Source of the DNA: Streptomyces sp. PT12
GTDB lineage: Bacteria > Actinomycetota > Actinomycetes > Streptomycetales > Streptomycetaceae
NCBI RefSeq assembly: GCF_003311645.1
Contig: NZ_QEST01000096.1
Span: forward strand, 124,001-188,000
Length of the DNA: 64,000 bases
Direction: 5' to 3'
A model generated the notes under the pieces. The model made no database searches and was not told the DNA's origin. It was given only the letters and a program-made list of their open reading frames with translations. A program made the position numbers and the translations under genes. Every line of letters begins with the position of its first letter. Position 1 is the stretch's first letter. This document shows positions 26,664-35,603 of this stretch, in pieces.

Positions 26664-27449
26664 CGCTTTCCCTCCCAGCCTCCGATCTCGCTCGATGTCA
26701 ACGGTGAGGATCTGGGCCAGATCGCGGTCGAGACGACCGGGACGTGGCAGACGTGGGCGGACCACGTCGAGCAGCTCGATCTGGAGGCGGGGGCGAACAC
26801 CATCACGGTCTCCGCGGGCGAGGACGACGACCGCCATGTGAACTGGGACCATCTGCGGATCCAGCAGGAGGCGTGCGTCCCGGCCGAGCCCGACGACGGC
26901 TACCGCATGCTGTTCGACGGCACCCAGGAGAGCCTGGCCGCCTGGGAGATGGCCGCCCCCGGTGGCTTCATCTCGCAGGCCGACTGCACCATCCGGTCGG
27001 TGGGCGGCCTCGGACTCCTGTCCTATCCCGAGGAGTTCACGGACTACCGCCTGAAGCTGGACTGGAAGATGGGCGGGGACGACAACTCCGGTGTGCACAT
27101 CGGGCTTCCCGACCCGCAGGGCGATCCCGTGGCGCGCAACCAGGCGTTCGAGGTGCAGATCGACGCCACGGACGTGCCCGAGCGCACCACGGGCGCGATC
27201 TACAGCTTCCAGGGCGCCGACATCGAGGCCCGCGATCAGGCCCTCAACCCGCCTGGCCAGTGGAACAGTTACGAGATCGTGGTCCAGGATCTGCGCGTCC
27301 AGGTGTATCTCAACGGCATGCTGATCAACGACTACGACACCGAGAACGCCAGTCCGGACCGCGACCTGAGCTCGGGCCGCGTCGGGTTGCAGAACCACCA
27401 CACCGGCTCGAACGTGTGGTTCCGCGACATCCAGATCATGGATCTGTAG
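26664..27449 (+). pseudogene. N-terminally truncated DUF1080 (3-keto-glycoside hydrolase-like) protein with CBM remnant
   Basis: The frame is open from just after a TAG at 26661. It reads a carbohydrate-binding beta-sandwich end (ISLDVNGEDLGQIAVETTG, WADHVEQLDLEAGANTITVS) and then a complete DUF1080/LamG-like domain (GYRMLFDGTQESLAAWEM, FTDYRLKLDWKMGGDDNSGV, VGLQNHHTGSNVWFRDIQIM). No signal peptide or convincing start codon precedes it; the only usable start is GTG at 26838, which keeps the DUF1080 domain only. It is probably a remnant of a secreted multidomain enzyme whose 5' part was lost at a GGATAGCGCTTTCCC sequence (26658-26672), a degenerate iterated-palindrome copy. Confidence 0.75.
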
Positions 27450-27545
27450 ACGGCTCCATGACGCCTCGGTGAGGGGGAGGGCGGACGCGCACACGCCGTG
27501 TCCGCCCTCTCGGCGCTTCTCCGCGGTCTCCGCGGTCTACGCGGT

Positions 27546-28598
27546 CTACGCGGCCATGGCGGCCGGTTGGGCGGCGGCGGTGCGTTCGTGCCAGGCGTCG
27601 AGCAGCCGGTCGGCCGAGCCGCCGATGGGGCCGACGGCGTCCGACAGCGTGGCGGGGGCGGGAAGTTGGGCGGTGTCGATCGCGGCGAGCGCGTCGGCGG
27701 GGTCGTCGACCGTGGTGGAGCAGACGGACAACAGGTAGTCGGGGACGGTCAGTTCGGGGTCGACGCAGCCGACGAGCGGCGTGCCGACGGCGGCGACGAG
27801 GGGGAAGACGGTGCCGGGGATGCCGATGGCGGCCTCGGCCCGCGCCGACGCGGTCACGGAGGGCACGGTGCTGATCTCCCAGCGTTCCCACAGCGAACGG
27901 TCCTCGCGCGGGTGCAGGCCGACCAGGATCCGCTTGCCCGCCGCGGCGAGCCGTTCGGCCGACGCGAGCAGCAGCTCGGTGCCGGGCGCGGCGTCCCCGG
28001 TCCGGTCGGGGTGGGCGACGCTGGTGAGCACGAGCACCAGGCCGGGCTCGGGGCGGCGCGGGGGGAGGTCGTCGGTCTGGGGCGAGCCGACGGTGCGCAC
28101 GGGGCGTCTGGTGCCGAAGCAGTCGGCGAACGCGCGTCCTTCCGCCGCCGAGGAGGCGGTGAACAGGCGGACGCGGCGGCGTAGTTCGCCGGCGCGTGGG
28201 GCCTGCGCCGGCCGCTGGTGGGCGAGCGCGGAGGCGTTGAGCGGCAGGCGGCGGAACCGGGCGGCGCAGTCCGCGGGCCAGTCTCCCGCGCCGGTGACCA
28301 CGAGGAGGTCGGCCTCGGGGGCGTCGGCGGGGGTGGCGACCTGGACGGGGTCGCCAGGGGCGATGCCCTCGTAGTCGGGGACGAGTTGGGTGAGGTCCCA
28401 GCGGCGGCGTGCGGCCTCGTCGAGGAGGGGGGCGACATGGTAGGTGCCCCAGGGCTCGTTGGTGGCGATCAGCACACGGAGCGGCCGGGGGCGGCGCGCC
28501 CAGGCGGCCGGTCCGGTGGGACGGGGCCCGGCGGTTCCGCCCAGGAGCCCGCCCGGCGCGGAGCGGCGCGACACTTGCGCATCGATCATGTATCTCAC
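27546..28598 (-). CDS. GT-B-fold-like hypothetical protein
   Basis: A 350-residue soluble protein. The N-terminal half starts LRVLIATNEPWGTYHVAPLLDEAARR and the C-terminal half contains GIPGTVFPLVAAVGTPLVGCVD and a GLHPREDRSLWERWE segment, which together suggest a two-domain GT-B or CDP-glycerol glycerophosphotransferase-like fold. The first about 40 residues are a Gly/Arg/Pro-rich leader. No clear family can be named. It ends about 100 bases downstream of the DUF1080 remnant on the opposite strand. The start could be ATG 28598 or 28589. Confidence 0.65.
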   Translation of the reverse strand: MRYMIDAQVSRRSAPGGLLGGTAGPRPTGPAAWARRPRPLRVLIATNEPWGTYHVAPLLDEAARRRWDLTQLVPDYEGIAPGDPVQVATPADAPEADLLVVTGAGDWPADCAARFRRLPLNASALAHQRPAQAPRAGELRRRVRLFTASSAAEGRAFADCFGTRRPVRTVGSPQTDDLPPRRPEPGLVLVLTSVAHPDRTGDAAPGTELLLASAERLAAAGKRILVGLHPREDRSLWERWEISTVPSVTASARAEAAIGIPGTVFPLVAAVGTPLVGCVDPELTVPDYLLSVCSTTVDDPADALAAIDTAQLPAPATLSDAVGPIGGSADRLLDAWHERTAAAQPAAMAA

Positions 28599-28748
28599 CG
28601 TAGTGTCCGAGTTCTACCGTTGTGTAAACAGATCGTTCCGCCCAGAAGGCCGCCCCTGGGCCACCGGGGCCGCGTACCCTGGGATGTGCGCGCCGTCACG
28701 GCCTGTCGGCGCGGTGAGGATGTCGCGGGGTCGCGGGGGTGGGGTCCG

Positions 28749-29585
28749 GTGGGACAGGAGTGGGGGCCCTGGGGCCCCGACGACCGGGACGGCGCGGAGG
28801 CGCCGACCGAGGCGGGCGCGGCAAACGGCGCCCCCGACGCCCCGACCGAGGCGGGCGCGGCAATCGGCGTCGCGACAGGCGCCCCGACCGGCGCTCCTGG
28901 CGAGATGCCCACCGCGGTCGACCCTGGGGCCGCCCCCGAGCCGCCCTGGGGCTATCTCGACCAGTACCTCTGGTACACGTGCGACATCCTCAGCGATCAC
29001 CTCGCGGGCGCGCTCGACCAGCGGCCCATGGTGGCGACCACGGCCCGACTCAGGCCGGGAGAGCGGCCGTTGGCGGTCGGCCCGGCGTTCTATCTCACCT
29101 GGCGCGCGGTGGGCGACGGGAGTTGGACGCACAGCGGCGTGGTGGCGTTCGGCCATCCGGCGCTGGTGGCGGGCACGTTGATCGGCTCGGCGATGGGGAA
29201 CGCCGCGCGGCGCCGTGCCGCGCAGGCGGCGCTCCAGCCCCGCTGGGTGCCCGAGGCGTCGGGAGAGGTGGTGGTCAGCGATCTGGGGTTCCACTTCCTC
29301 AACCCCTTCGCGGCCGCGTACACCTGGGACTGGGGCACGCCGACCTCGGTGGAGCTGGTGGGTCCCGAGCGGCTCCAGTGCGGTTTCGTCAGCGGGAACG
29401 GCGGCCATGTCGCCGCCCAACTGCACACGCCCTGGGCATCGTTGATCTTTGTGCTGACGGCGCTGCACGCGTTTCCCGCGCATCCGCGGCTGCTGTCCTG
29501 CGCGTGGCTGCCGCCTGGCTTCGAGGCGCGGTGCGCGCGGCTGGGGTATCCCCTGCGCTTCCCCGACCGTCTCAGGCCCGCCTGA
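28749..29585 (+). CDS. hypothetical protein with low-complexity N-terminus
   Basis: A 278-residue protein. The first 65 residues after a GTG start are Glu/Ala/Pro/Thr/Gly repeats (APTEAGAANGAPDAPTEAGA), including a 24-base direct repeat with a 42-base period. The folded part (WGYLDQYLWYTCDILSDHL, ATTARLRPGERPLAVGPAFYLTW, SDLGFHFLNPFAAAYTWDWG, WASLIFVLTALHAF) contains conserved Trp/Tyr-rich blocks but no recognised domain. It is soluble or peripherally membrane-bound. It is divergent from the GT-B-like gene. Function unknown. Confidence 0.6.
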   Translation: MGQEWGPWGPDDRDGAEAPTEAGAANGAPDAPTEAGAAIGVATGAPTGAPGEMPTAVDPGAAPEPPWGYLDQYLWYTCDILSDHLAGALDQRPMVATTARLRPGERPLAVGPAFYLTWRAVGDGSWTHSGVVAFGHPALVAGTLIGSAMGNAARRRAAQAALQPRWVPEASGEVVVSDLGFHFLNPFAAAYTWDWGTPTSVELVGPERLQCGFVSGNGGHVAAQLHTPWASLIFVLTALHAFPAHPRLLSCAWLPPGFEARCARLGYPLRFPDRLRPA

Positions 29586-29697
29586 CGACTCCCGCCTGAG
29601 TGGGGACAGTTAACGATACGTAGAGATCCGTTCACAGCCGTGGCGGCGACCGGGGGACAGTGGTGATCCCGGTCGGAGCCGGTCGCCCGAATGACTA

Positions 29698-29710
29698 CGG
29701 TTGTCAACCG
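29698..29710. promoter_or_regulatory. palindrome CGGTTGTCAACCG upstream of the HEAT gene
   Basis: Inverted arms CGGTT/AACCG around a 3-base centre lie 53 bases upstream of the ATG at 29763. Possible operator; no regulator is known. Confidence 0.35.
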
Positions 29711-29762
29711 ACGGGCGCCGTAAGGCGTTTGACGCGCGAGCAGTAGAGGAGTCTTGGACCGG

Positions 29763-31010
29763 ATGACCGAGCGCGTGGAAGACCTGATCGAGCAGCTGGG
29801 CTCCTGGCGGGCGGGTGATGTCGCCGACCAGAGCCCGCGCGAGAGAGTCCTCGCCGAGCTCAGCACGCAGGGGCCGCATGTGGTCCCGGTGCTGATCAAG
29901 CGGCTCAGGGCGCTGGTCACCGCCTCAGCCCAGCATCGCGACCAGGTCAGCAGGGTCCCGGCGGCGGACGAGTCGGCGGACGAGAGCGCGGGCCTGAAGC
30001 AGGGGATCATCGAGGCGCTGCACCGGATCGGCGACCAGCAGGCGGGCCCGGTGCTCACGGCGTCGCTGGCCGACCCGGCGTGCCGGTGGGCGGCGGCGCG
30101 GGCGTTGAAGGACGTGCGCGACGACGACGCGGTGGGGCCGCTGCTCGACACGCTCGCCAGGGCGCAGCCCAGTGGCTCGCTGATCTGGGACATCGCGGAC
30201 ACCCTGCGCAGCTACCCGGTGCCGAGGGCGGTGATCGAGCGGCGGCTCCAGGCGGAGAAGTCGCAGCAGGGGCAGCAGAATCTGAACGGTCTGCTGGCGG
30301 TGCTGGCCCACGAGGGCGACGCCGCGGTGGCCGACGGGCTGCACGCCGCGCTCTCGCCGCACACGGATGTGCGGCTGAAGTCCGTGGAGGAGCTGGCGGG
30401 TTCGGGCAGGGGCGGGGAGGAGGGTGAGACACGTGAGGCATTGACGCTGCTGGCCCTCGACAAGGCGCCACCGGTGAGCCTGCGGGCGGTGCAGGCGCTG
30501 GGCGAGCCGACGCCCCAGGAGCTGGTGCGCGAGGCGATCGGCCTTGCCGCGCGGGCGGAGCGGCCCGCGCGTGACCTTCAACTCATCAGCCGGGCCCGGC
30601 ACTTCGTGCGCAGCCACCCGTCGGGCATCCCCGCGGTGCTCGCGGCGCTCGAGGGCGCGCCCGAGCTTCCCGCGGCCGAGGTGCACATCGTTCTCGAGCT
30701 CCTGTCGCCGCTCAACGCGGACCTGACGCCCGAGCACCCGATACGGCTGCTGCGCGCGCTGCACGGCCTGGCGGCGCGCCCCGACTACGAGATCAGGCAC
30801 CGTTCGCTCGCCGTGCTGCGCGGCGGTGACCTGCTGTTTACGCTCATGGCCCAGGACGCGCCGGTCAGCGCGGAGGCGCGCACGATCTTCGACTCCTTCG
30901 CGGAGCCGAGCGACATCGCCCGCTTCGAGCGGTTCACGCACGCGCGGCCCAAGCAGCCGGGCATGGGCCCGACATGGCAGCAGCGCCTCAACCTCTTCCG
31001 GCGCCGCTGA
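29763..31010 (+). CDS. HEAT-repeat protein
   Basis: A 415-residue helical solenoid. Repeated helix pairs are visible, e.g. PVLTASLADPACRWAAARALKDVRDDDAVGPLLDTLARA and VADGLHAALSPHTDVRLKSVEELA, typical of HEAT/PBS-lyase repeats. No catalytic motif, signal peptide or membrane segment. Such proteins are usually scaffolds for protein-protein contacts. ATG 29763 is chosen over a TTG at 29754; AGGAG lies upstream. Its 3' end overlaps the convergent SdpI-like gene by 23 bases. Confidence 0.72.
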   Translation: MTERVEDLIEQLGSWRAGDVADQSPRERVLAELSTQGPHVVPVLIKRLRALVTASAQHRDQVSRVPAADESADESAGLKQGIIEALHRIGDQQAGPVLTASLADPACRWAAARALKDVRDDDAVGPLLDTLARAQPSGSLIWDIADTLRSYPVPRAVIERRLQAEKSQQGQQNLNGLLAVLAHEGDAAVADGLHAALSPHTDVRLKSVEELAGSGRGGEEGETREALTLLALDKAPPVSLRAVQALGEPTPQELVREAIGLAARAERPARDLQLISRARHFVRSHPSGIPAVLAALEGAPELPAAEVHIVLELLSPLNADLTPEHPIRLLRALHGLAARPDYEIRHRSLAVLRGGDLLFTLMAQDAPVSAEARTIFDSFAEPSDIARFERFTHARPKQPGMGPTWQQRLNLFRRR

Positions 31011-31431
31011 CCCCACCACCCGGCCGAGGACCCACGCCCGCACCCGGTCCTCGGCCACCCGCGGGGGCGGCGGCCGTGGGCCGCAGGGCGCGGCTGCCGC
31101 GCCACGCGCCGGTGAACAGCAGCGCCACACAGGCGCCCGTGGCCGTCAACACCGTGACGCTGAACGCCGGTTCGCGATCGAGGTAGAAGCCGGAGAACGC
31201 CACGAGCAGCAGCAGGACGCCCCCGGCCGTGACCCAGGGGCCCGCGACGCGGTGCATGGTGCGCCATGCCTCGTCACTCTCCAGGGCGCGCACGGTCCGT
31301 ATGCCGAGGAAGGCGTTCCTGCTCAACTTGCCGCGCTGCGGCAGGAGTCCGAGCGCCAGCAGGAGCACTCCGGCCACGGTGAGGGCGAGTGCCGTGGTGA
31401 TGGCCGTGCCGGTGGTAACCGCGTCGGTCAT
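30988..31431 (-). CDS. SdpI-family membrane protein
   Basis: A 147-residue integral membrane protein with about three transmembrane helices: TTALALTVAGVLLLALGLLP, GPWVTAGGVLLLLVAFSGFY, and VTVLTATGACVALLFTGA. The central GKLSRNAFLGIRTVRALESDEAWRTMHR is the SdpI signature (PNxxxGIRTxxTLxxxxxW). SdpI proteins in Bacillus confer immunity to the SDP toxin, but actinomycete homologues have unknown roles. The C-terminal 30 residues are Gly/Pro-rich and disordered. Convergent with the HEAT gene. Confidence 0.85.
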   Translation of the reverse strand: MTDAVTTGTAITTALALTVAGVLLLALGLLPQRGKLSRNAFLGIRTVRALESDEAWRTMHRVAGPWVTAGGVLLLLVAFSGFYLDREPAFSVTVLTATGACVALLFTGAWRGSRALRPTAAAPAGGRGPGAGVGPRPGGGVSGAGRG

Positions 31432-31504
31432 GCGGTCAGCGTACTTGTCTGACCTGCCGTTCCCCCGGCTGCTCCACAGTCGCCACACAACCGGCCCAGC
31501 TCGC

Positions 31505-32167
31505 CTACCTGATCCCCTTGGCGGTGCGCAGCACGGGAACGCCGGAGTGCTCCAGCGTGTCAAGCAGCTCCCGGTTGTCGGTGGTCCGGATCTCGGTCCA
31601 TTCCCCGGCCCTGTTCATGATGTCGACGCCAGGGAATCCCCAGAAGCCCTTCCCCGGCAGCTCCTCGGCCAGGGCGATGTCCGCGAACGGGATGGCGGCG
31701 GCCGTCCCTCCCGGGGTGGCTGTCCTGAGCCAGCCGCCGTGGTAGGTCACCACGCCGGTGTCCTTGCCGAGCTGCCCCGGCACCGTGTGGGCCGCGCCGC
31801 GGTGGGCGGGCATGGCGTCGAGGACCCGTTCCACCCGGCGTCGCCTCGCGGCACGGGCGAGCGACTGCGGGAGGATGATGGGCAGGCCGACGAGGGCCAG
31901 CCAGCATCCGAGGCCCGCGGCCGGTGGGATCCAGAACGGCTGGCCCGCCCGCGCCATGCCGGTCCCGCCCACCAGGCCGAGACCGAGGAAGACCGCGAGG
32001 GAGACGCCGATCGCGAGGCCGGGGCGCGGCCTGCGGTAGGGCAGGGGGTGGTGCGCGATCGCTCCGATGCCGACCTCGTGGACATGCCGCAACGTGTGCC
32101 GCCGCCGCAGGTCGGGCGGGAACTCGTGGCGTGGTGTGTACGGGTTGATCAGTCTCTTGCGCGCCAT
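31505..32167 (-). CDS. two-helix membrane protein
   Basis: A 220-residue protein with two transmembrane helices: LAIGVSLAVFLGLGLVGGTG and FWIPPAAGLGCWLALVGLPI. A cytoplasmic N-terminal tail (MARKRLINPYTPRHEFPPDL) and a C-terminal soluble domain (VPGQLGKDTGVVTYHGGWLRTATP, IPFADIALAEELPGKGFWGFPGVDIMN) flank them. The C-terminal domain recalls small PH-like or stress-sensor folds, but no family is certain. It is last of a four-gene minus-strand group with the WXG100-like genes, suggesting a membrane component of that module. Confidence 0.65.
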   Translation of the reverse strand: MARKRLINPYTPRHEFPPDLRRRHTLRHVHEVGIGAIAHHPLPYRRPRPGLAIGVSLAVFLGLGLVGGTGMARAGQPFWIPPAAGLGCWLALVGLPIILPQSLARAARRRRVERVLDAMPAHRGAAHTVPGQLGKDTGVVTYHGGWLRTATPGGTAAAIPFADIALAEELPGKGFWGFPGVDIMNRAGEWTEIRTTDNRELLDTLEHSGVPVLRTAKGIR

Positions 32168-32231
32168 CTGCCTCTGCTCGCCTCTTCCGTCGAAAGCCGC
32201 CACCGTCGAAAGCCGCCACCGTCGGAAGCCG

Positions 32232-33032
32232 CTATCGGACCAGCGCCTTCGCCTGGGTGTCCGGTGGGGCGGCGTCGCTCGCCAGTGTGGACTTCCCCGC
32301 GATGAGGGCGATCAGCATGGCCAGCATCTCGTCCTGTTCGGGATCCATGCACACGCCCGTGACCAGCAGCCCGTACTCGGCGCCCGGCGCGAAGGACAGC
32401 GCTGCGGCCATGCCCCCCTTCGGCGCCTCGGTGGCCCCCTCGGGCAGCGGGGCCCCCGGCGGGGTCAGGGTCGTGCGGCCGATGACGCCGAGACCGAGCC
32501 CCATCTCCGTCCCATAGCTCTCGACATGGGTGACATAGCCGATGTCCGACCGCGGGATCATCCGCGTGAGCAGTGCCGTGGTGTCGATGTCGGGGTTGAC
32601 CCTCGGCAGCCGCATCGTGGTCACCATGATCTGCCATAGCGCCGCCGCCCTGCCGTCGTCCGGTGGCACACAGATGATGCCATGAGTGAGGAACCCGTTG
32701 GACCACAGCGCGTCGCGCCAGAGCATCAGCCCGTCAAGGATCTCCCGGTGCCCCTCCGGGGGCATGTGGGGGAAGGCGCGCGGCATCAGGTCCTCGTAGC
32801 GGCGGCGAGCCGCCTCCGCGTCGGGGCCCTCGCTGAGGAAGTCGAACCAGTCGTTCGGCAGGTAGAGCAACGCGGGCGGCCCCCCGCCGAACATGGCCTC
32901 CTCGGGTGCCGAGCCCTCGGTTGCCGAGCCCTCGGGTGCCGACTTCTCGGCCCGCGCCGACTCCTCGGGCCGTGCCGCCCCCTCCCGCGCCGCCCTCTCG
33001 GGCCCTTCCGTCCCGCCGTCCGCTGTCTCCAT
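32232..33032 (-). CDS. hypothetical protein of the WXG100-linked cassette
   Basis: A 266-residue soluble protein. The first 45 residues are Glu/Ala/Ser-rich with an imperfect APEGSATEGS repeat. The folded body (LLYLPNDWFDFLSEGPDAEAARRRYEDLM, GLMLWRDALWSNGFLTHGIICVPP, LSFAPGAEYGLLVTGVCMDPEQD) has conserved aromatic residues and no catalytic motif. In T7SS-type loci a gene at this position often encodes an EspG-like chaperone or immunity factor; I infer this from context only, as no sequence similarity is seen. Confidence 0.6.
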   Translation of the reverse strand: METADGGTEGPERAAREGAARPEESARAEKSAPEGSATEGSAPEEAMFGGGPPALLYLPNDWFDFLSEGPDAEAARRRYEDLMPRAFPHMPPEGHREILDGLMLWRDALWSNGFLTHGIICVPPDDGRAAALWQIMVTTMRLPRVNPDIDTTALLTRMIPRSDIGYVTHVESYGTEMGLGLGVIGRTTLTPPGAPLPEGATEAPKGGMAAALSFAPGAEYGLLVTGVCMDPEQDEMLAMLIALIAGKSTLASDAAPPDTQAKALVR

Positions 33033-33092
33033 GGTGTGTCCCTCTCCTCGGCCCGTGGTCGATTCCGGGCGACGGTCAATTCCTTGCGACGG

Positions 33093-34313
33093 TCAATTCC
33101 GGGCCACAGGTGAGGAGTTCGTCCGCCAGCCCGAGGTCCAGAAGGCGCCGCTGTACATGTCCCGCACGGTCCCGGCGTTGCCGAAGCCGTCCATGAAGCG
33201 CAGGCCCGCCGTATTGGCGTTGGTGACCCACGTCAGGCCCATGACGCCGGGCAGCGCGCTGGCGCTCGTGCCGTTGCGCATGGCCCAGCCGAACACCCCC
33301 GGCACGTTGCCGAGCGTCTGGGTGGCCCGCATGCCGTGGAGCACGTTCATGCCGATGAACGAACCGGCGCCGAAGGCGAAGCTGGCCGCCGAGAGCAGGA
33401 ACGCGGGATCGGCCAGGGCGGCCGTGAAGCTGCCCGTCTCCCCCACCGCCGAGAGGTAGTTGGCGGCCATCGAGATCCCGGCCAGCACGAGCGAGACGCC
33501 CCCGAGGAACTGGAGCCCGGGTATGAACGCCAGCAGCCCCGTGATCGAGCTGAGCAGTCCCGTGAGCGCGCCGATCTTGGACAGGATCGGGGCCAGCTCG
33601 GTCATCAGGTCGATGAACGCCGCGCCCAACTCGTCGAGCAGATCGGTCAGTCCCTCGACGAGGTCGCCGAGCGCGTCGCCGATGCGGTCCCACAGGCCGG
33701 GCTCGTTGGGCGCGATGTCGATGGCGTTCTGGAGGCGGCCCGCGATGGTGCGGCCCTCGGCGTCGTAGTCCTGCCGCAACCGCTCGCCGCGGTCCCTGAA
33801 TTCGGAGAGCGCGGCCTCGGCGACGCGGTAGGCGGTCTCCTGGCGCTCGCGCTCCTCGGCGTTGCGCTCCTGCTCGCCGCGCTCCTCCTCCGTCTCGGGC
33901 TCGGGCTCGAACGGGCCGGGCTCGGGCGGCAGTCCGTCGATGCTCGTCCTAGCGGCCTCCAGGTCGGCCAGCGCAGCCGCCGCGTCCACCTCGAGCACAT
34001 CGGCCCGCCGCTGGAAGTCGCCCATCGTCACCAGCCAGTCGCCGATGGCCCGGTGGGCCTCGCCAAACGACTGGAGCGCGTCCTGCACCTTCGGCTGGAA
34101 GTCGTCGCGCAGCATCCGCCTGAACTCCCGCGCCGTGCGCCCGCGCCACTCGCCCGCGTCGGCGCCGCTGAGCACGGCGTTGACCTCTTCGAGCACTTCG
34201 GCCGTGGTGCCGAACGCCGTGCCGACGGTGTCGATCGACTCCTGGTCGCCCGGGCACGGGACGAAGCCGAGCGCGGGGAAGTCGTTGATGTGCGGCTTGC
34301 GTGGAAAGGACAT
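33093..34313 (-). CDS. putative type VII secretion substrate with WXG-like N-terminus
   Basis: A 406-residue protein. Residues 15-110 form a helical hairpin with WRGRTAREFRR and DWLVTMGDFQRRADVLE, resembling the WXG100-like N-terminal domain of large T7SS effectors. A Glu/Arg-rich coiled coil follows (about 125-195, EEERGEQERNAEERERQETA). Then come hydrophobic segments (LLSSITGLLAFIPGLQFLGG, VSLVLAGISMAANYLSAVG) and a Gly/Asn-rich C-terminal domain (LPGVMGLTWVTNANTAGLRF). No recognisable toxin motif is seen at the C-terminus. It lies 10 bases downstream of a WXG100-like gene, the usual pairing for co-export. No EccC/EccD component is in the window. Confidence 0.68.
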   Translation of the reverse strand: MSFPRKPHINDFPALGFVPCPGDQESIDTVGTAFGTTAEVLEEVNAVLSGADAGEWRGRTAREFRRMLRDDFQPKVQDALQSFGEAHRAIGDWLVTMGDFQRRADVLEVDAAAALADLEAARTSIDGLPPEPGPFEPEPETEEERGEQERNAEERERQETAYRVAEAALSEFRDRGERLRQDYDAEGRTIAGRLQNAIDIAPNEPGLWDRIGDALGDLVEGLTDLLDELGAAFIDLMTELAPILSKIGALTGLLSSITGLLAFIPGLQFLGGVSLVLAGISMAANYLSAVGETGSFTAALADPAFLLSAASFAFGAGSFIGMNVLHGMRATQTLGNVPGVFGWAMRNGTSASALPGVMGLTWVTNANTAGLRFMDGFGNAGTVRDMYSGAFWTSGWRTNSSPVARN

Positions 34314-34323
34314 CGTTCCCCCC

Positions 34324-34626
34324 TCAGGAGCCCTCGTTGGCGGCCTGGAGCTCCTCGGCCAGACTCAGGTCGAGCTCGTCGAACTGCCGCTCCACCTGGG
34401 TCAGGATCTCCGCGGCGCTCCGCGCGAACTCCCCGATCCGCCCGATGCCGTAGCTCCACTCGTCGCCGAACTCCCCCAGCCGGTCGGAGAGCGCCGCGAC
34501 GCCCGCCTCCCCGGTGCCGACGTCGCTGATCGCCTCGGCGGGATCGTTGAGGATGTCGGTGATGCGCGTCAGATTGCCGCGCACCTCGGCGAGCATCTCG
34601 CCGTCTATGTACAGATCGCTGCTCAC
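34324..34626 (-). CDS. WXG100-like small helical protein
   Basis: A 100-residue helical protein. The two-helix pattern (MLAEVRGNLTRITDILNDPAEA ... ALSDRLGEFGDEWSYGIGRIGEFA ... AAEILTQVERQFDELDLSLA) and the central W fit the WXG100/ESAT-6-like group, though the turn reads EWSYG rather than a strict WxG. A GTG start at 34626 with GGGGGAG upstream gives MSSDLYIDGE. It probably forms a heterodimer with the product of the next gene for secretion or folding. Confidence 0.65.
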   Translation of the reverse strand: MSSDLYIDGEMLAEVRGNLTRITDILNDPAEAISDVGTGEAGVAALSDRLGEFGDEWSYGIGRIGEFARSAAEILTQVERQFDELDLSLAEELQAANEGS

Positions 34627-34778
34627 TGCTCCCCCGCGGTCGGCCACTTGGTCACTTCTTTACTCACGACCCATGACGCGCGGCGGGGCCCGGCGGTTCT
34701 CGCGGATCCGGCGGCCGTCCGCGCCGGAGGGCGGCGACGGAGGGCTGGTCGACGCCCGGGGCCGACAGCCCTCCCGTG

Positions 34779-35603
34779 CTACTTCAGTCCCCCTTGCAGG
34801 ATGGCGTTGACGAACTGCCGCTGGAACACCAGGTAGATGAGCAGGGAGGGGATCATGACGATCAGGGCCGCGGCGCACAACAGGACGATGTCGGTTCCGT
34901 ACTGGCTCTGGAAGGTCCCGAGTGCCCCGGCCATGGTGCGATCGTGGGGATCGCTGACGAGCACCAGGGCGAGCAGGAACTGGTTCCACGTCCAGAGGAA
35001 GTACAGGATGCCCAGGACGGACAGGCCGGATCGCACGAGGGGCAGGTGAACGTGACGGAATACCTGCCACTGGGAGGCGCCGTCGAGCTGGGCGGCCTGC
35101 TGGAGTTCGGGGGGAAGGCTCCTGAACTGGTTTGTCATCCAGAACACGCCGAAGGACATGAACAGCCCGACCAGAGGCAGGATGATCGCCCAGCGGCTCT
35201 CGAAGGTCCCCAGCGAGCGCGCTTGGTAGTACAGCGGGGTGATCAGGGCCTCCAGTGGCAGGGCGAGTCCGGCCAGGAAGCCGACGTAGAGCACTCTCCG
35301 TCCCGGAACGCGCAGGAACGCGAAGGCGTATCCCGCGGAGGTGGCCAGCACCAGCGAGACCGGTACGACCGCGAGCACGATCAGGCTGCTGGACAGCAGT
35401 AGCGGAAGCAGGTCCGCTTCGCGCCAGGCCAGACGGAAATTGCCCCACTGGGGATCGCCTGGCCATGCGATGCCGCGCGGCGCGGAGCCTTCGGGCGCGA
35501 GTGCGGTGGTCAGCATGCTGAGCAGCGGCAACAGGGTGTAGACGATGAGTGCCAGCAGCAGCGCGTACTGGAGCATGCGGGTCGGGGGCCAGCGCCTGGT
35601 CAT
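34779..35603 (-). CDS. carbohydrate ABC transporter permease (MalG-like)
   Basis: A 274-residue inner-membrane permease of the CUT1 class. Six transmembrane segments are visible (e.g. LQYALLLALIVYTLLPLLSM, LLLSSSLIVLAVVPVSLVLATSAGYAFAF, and WAIILPLVGLFMSFGVFWMT). The cytoplasmic EAA loop, which contacts the ATPase, is ELQQAAQLDGASQWQVFRHVHLPL. It overlaps the upstream permease gene (stop/start ATGA at 35600-35603). No ABC ATPase gene lies in the operon; Streptomyces CUT1 systems typically share MsiK. Confidence 0.92.
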   Translation of the reverse strand: MTRRWPPTRMLQYALLLALIVYTLLPLLSMLTTALAPEGSAPRGIAWPGDPQWGNFRLAWREADLLPLLLSSSLIVLAVVPVSLVLATSAGYAFAFLRVPGRRVLYVGFLAGLALPLEALITPLYYQARSLGTFESRWAIILPLVGLFMSFGVFWMTNQFRSLPPELQQAAQLDGASQWQVFRHVHLPLVRSGLSVLGILYFLWTWNQFLLALVLVSDPHDRTMAGALGTFQSQYGTDIVLLCAAALIVMIPSLLIYLVFQRQFVNAILQGGLK

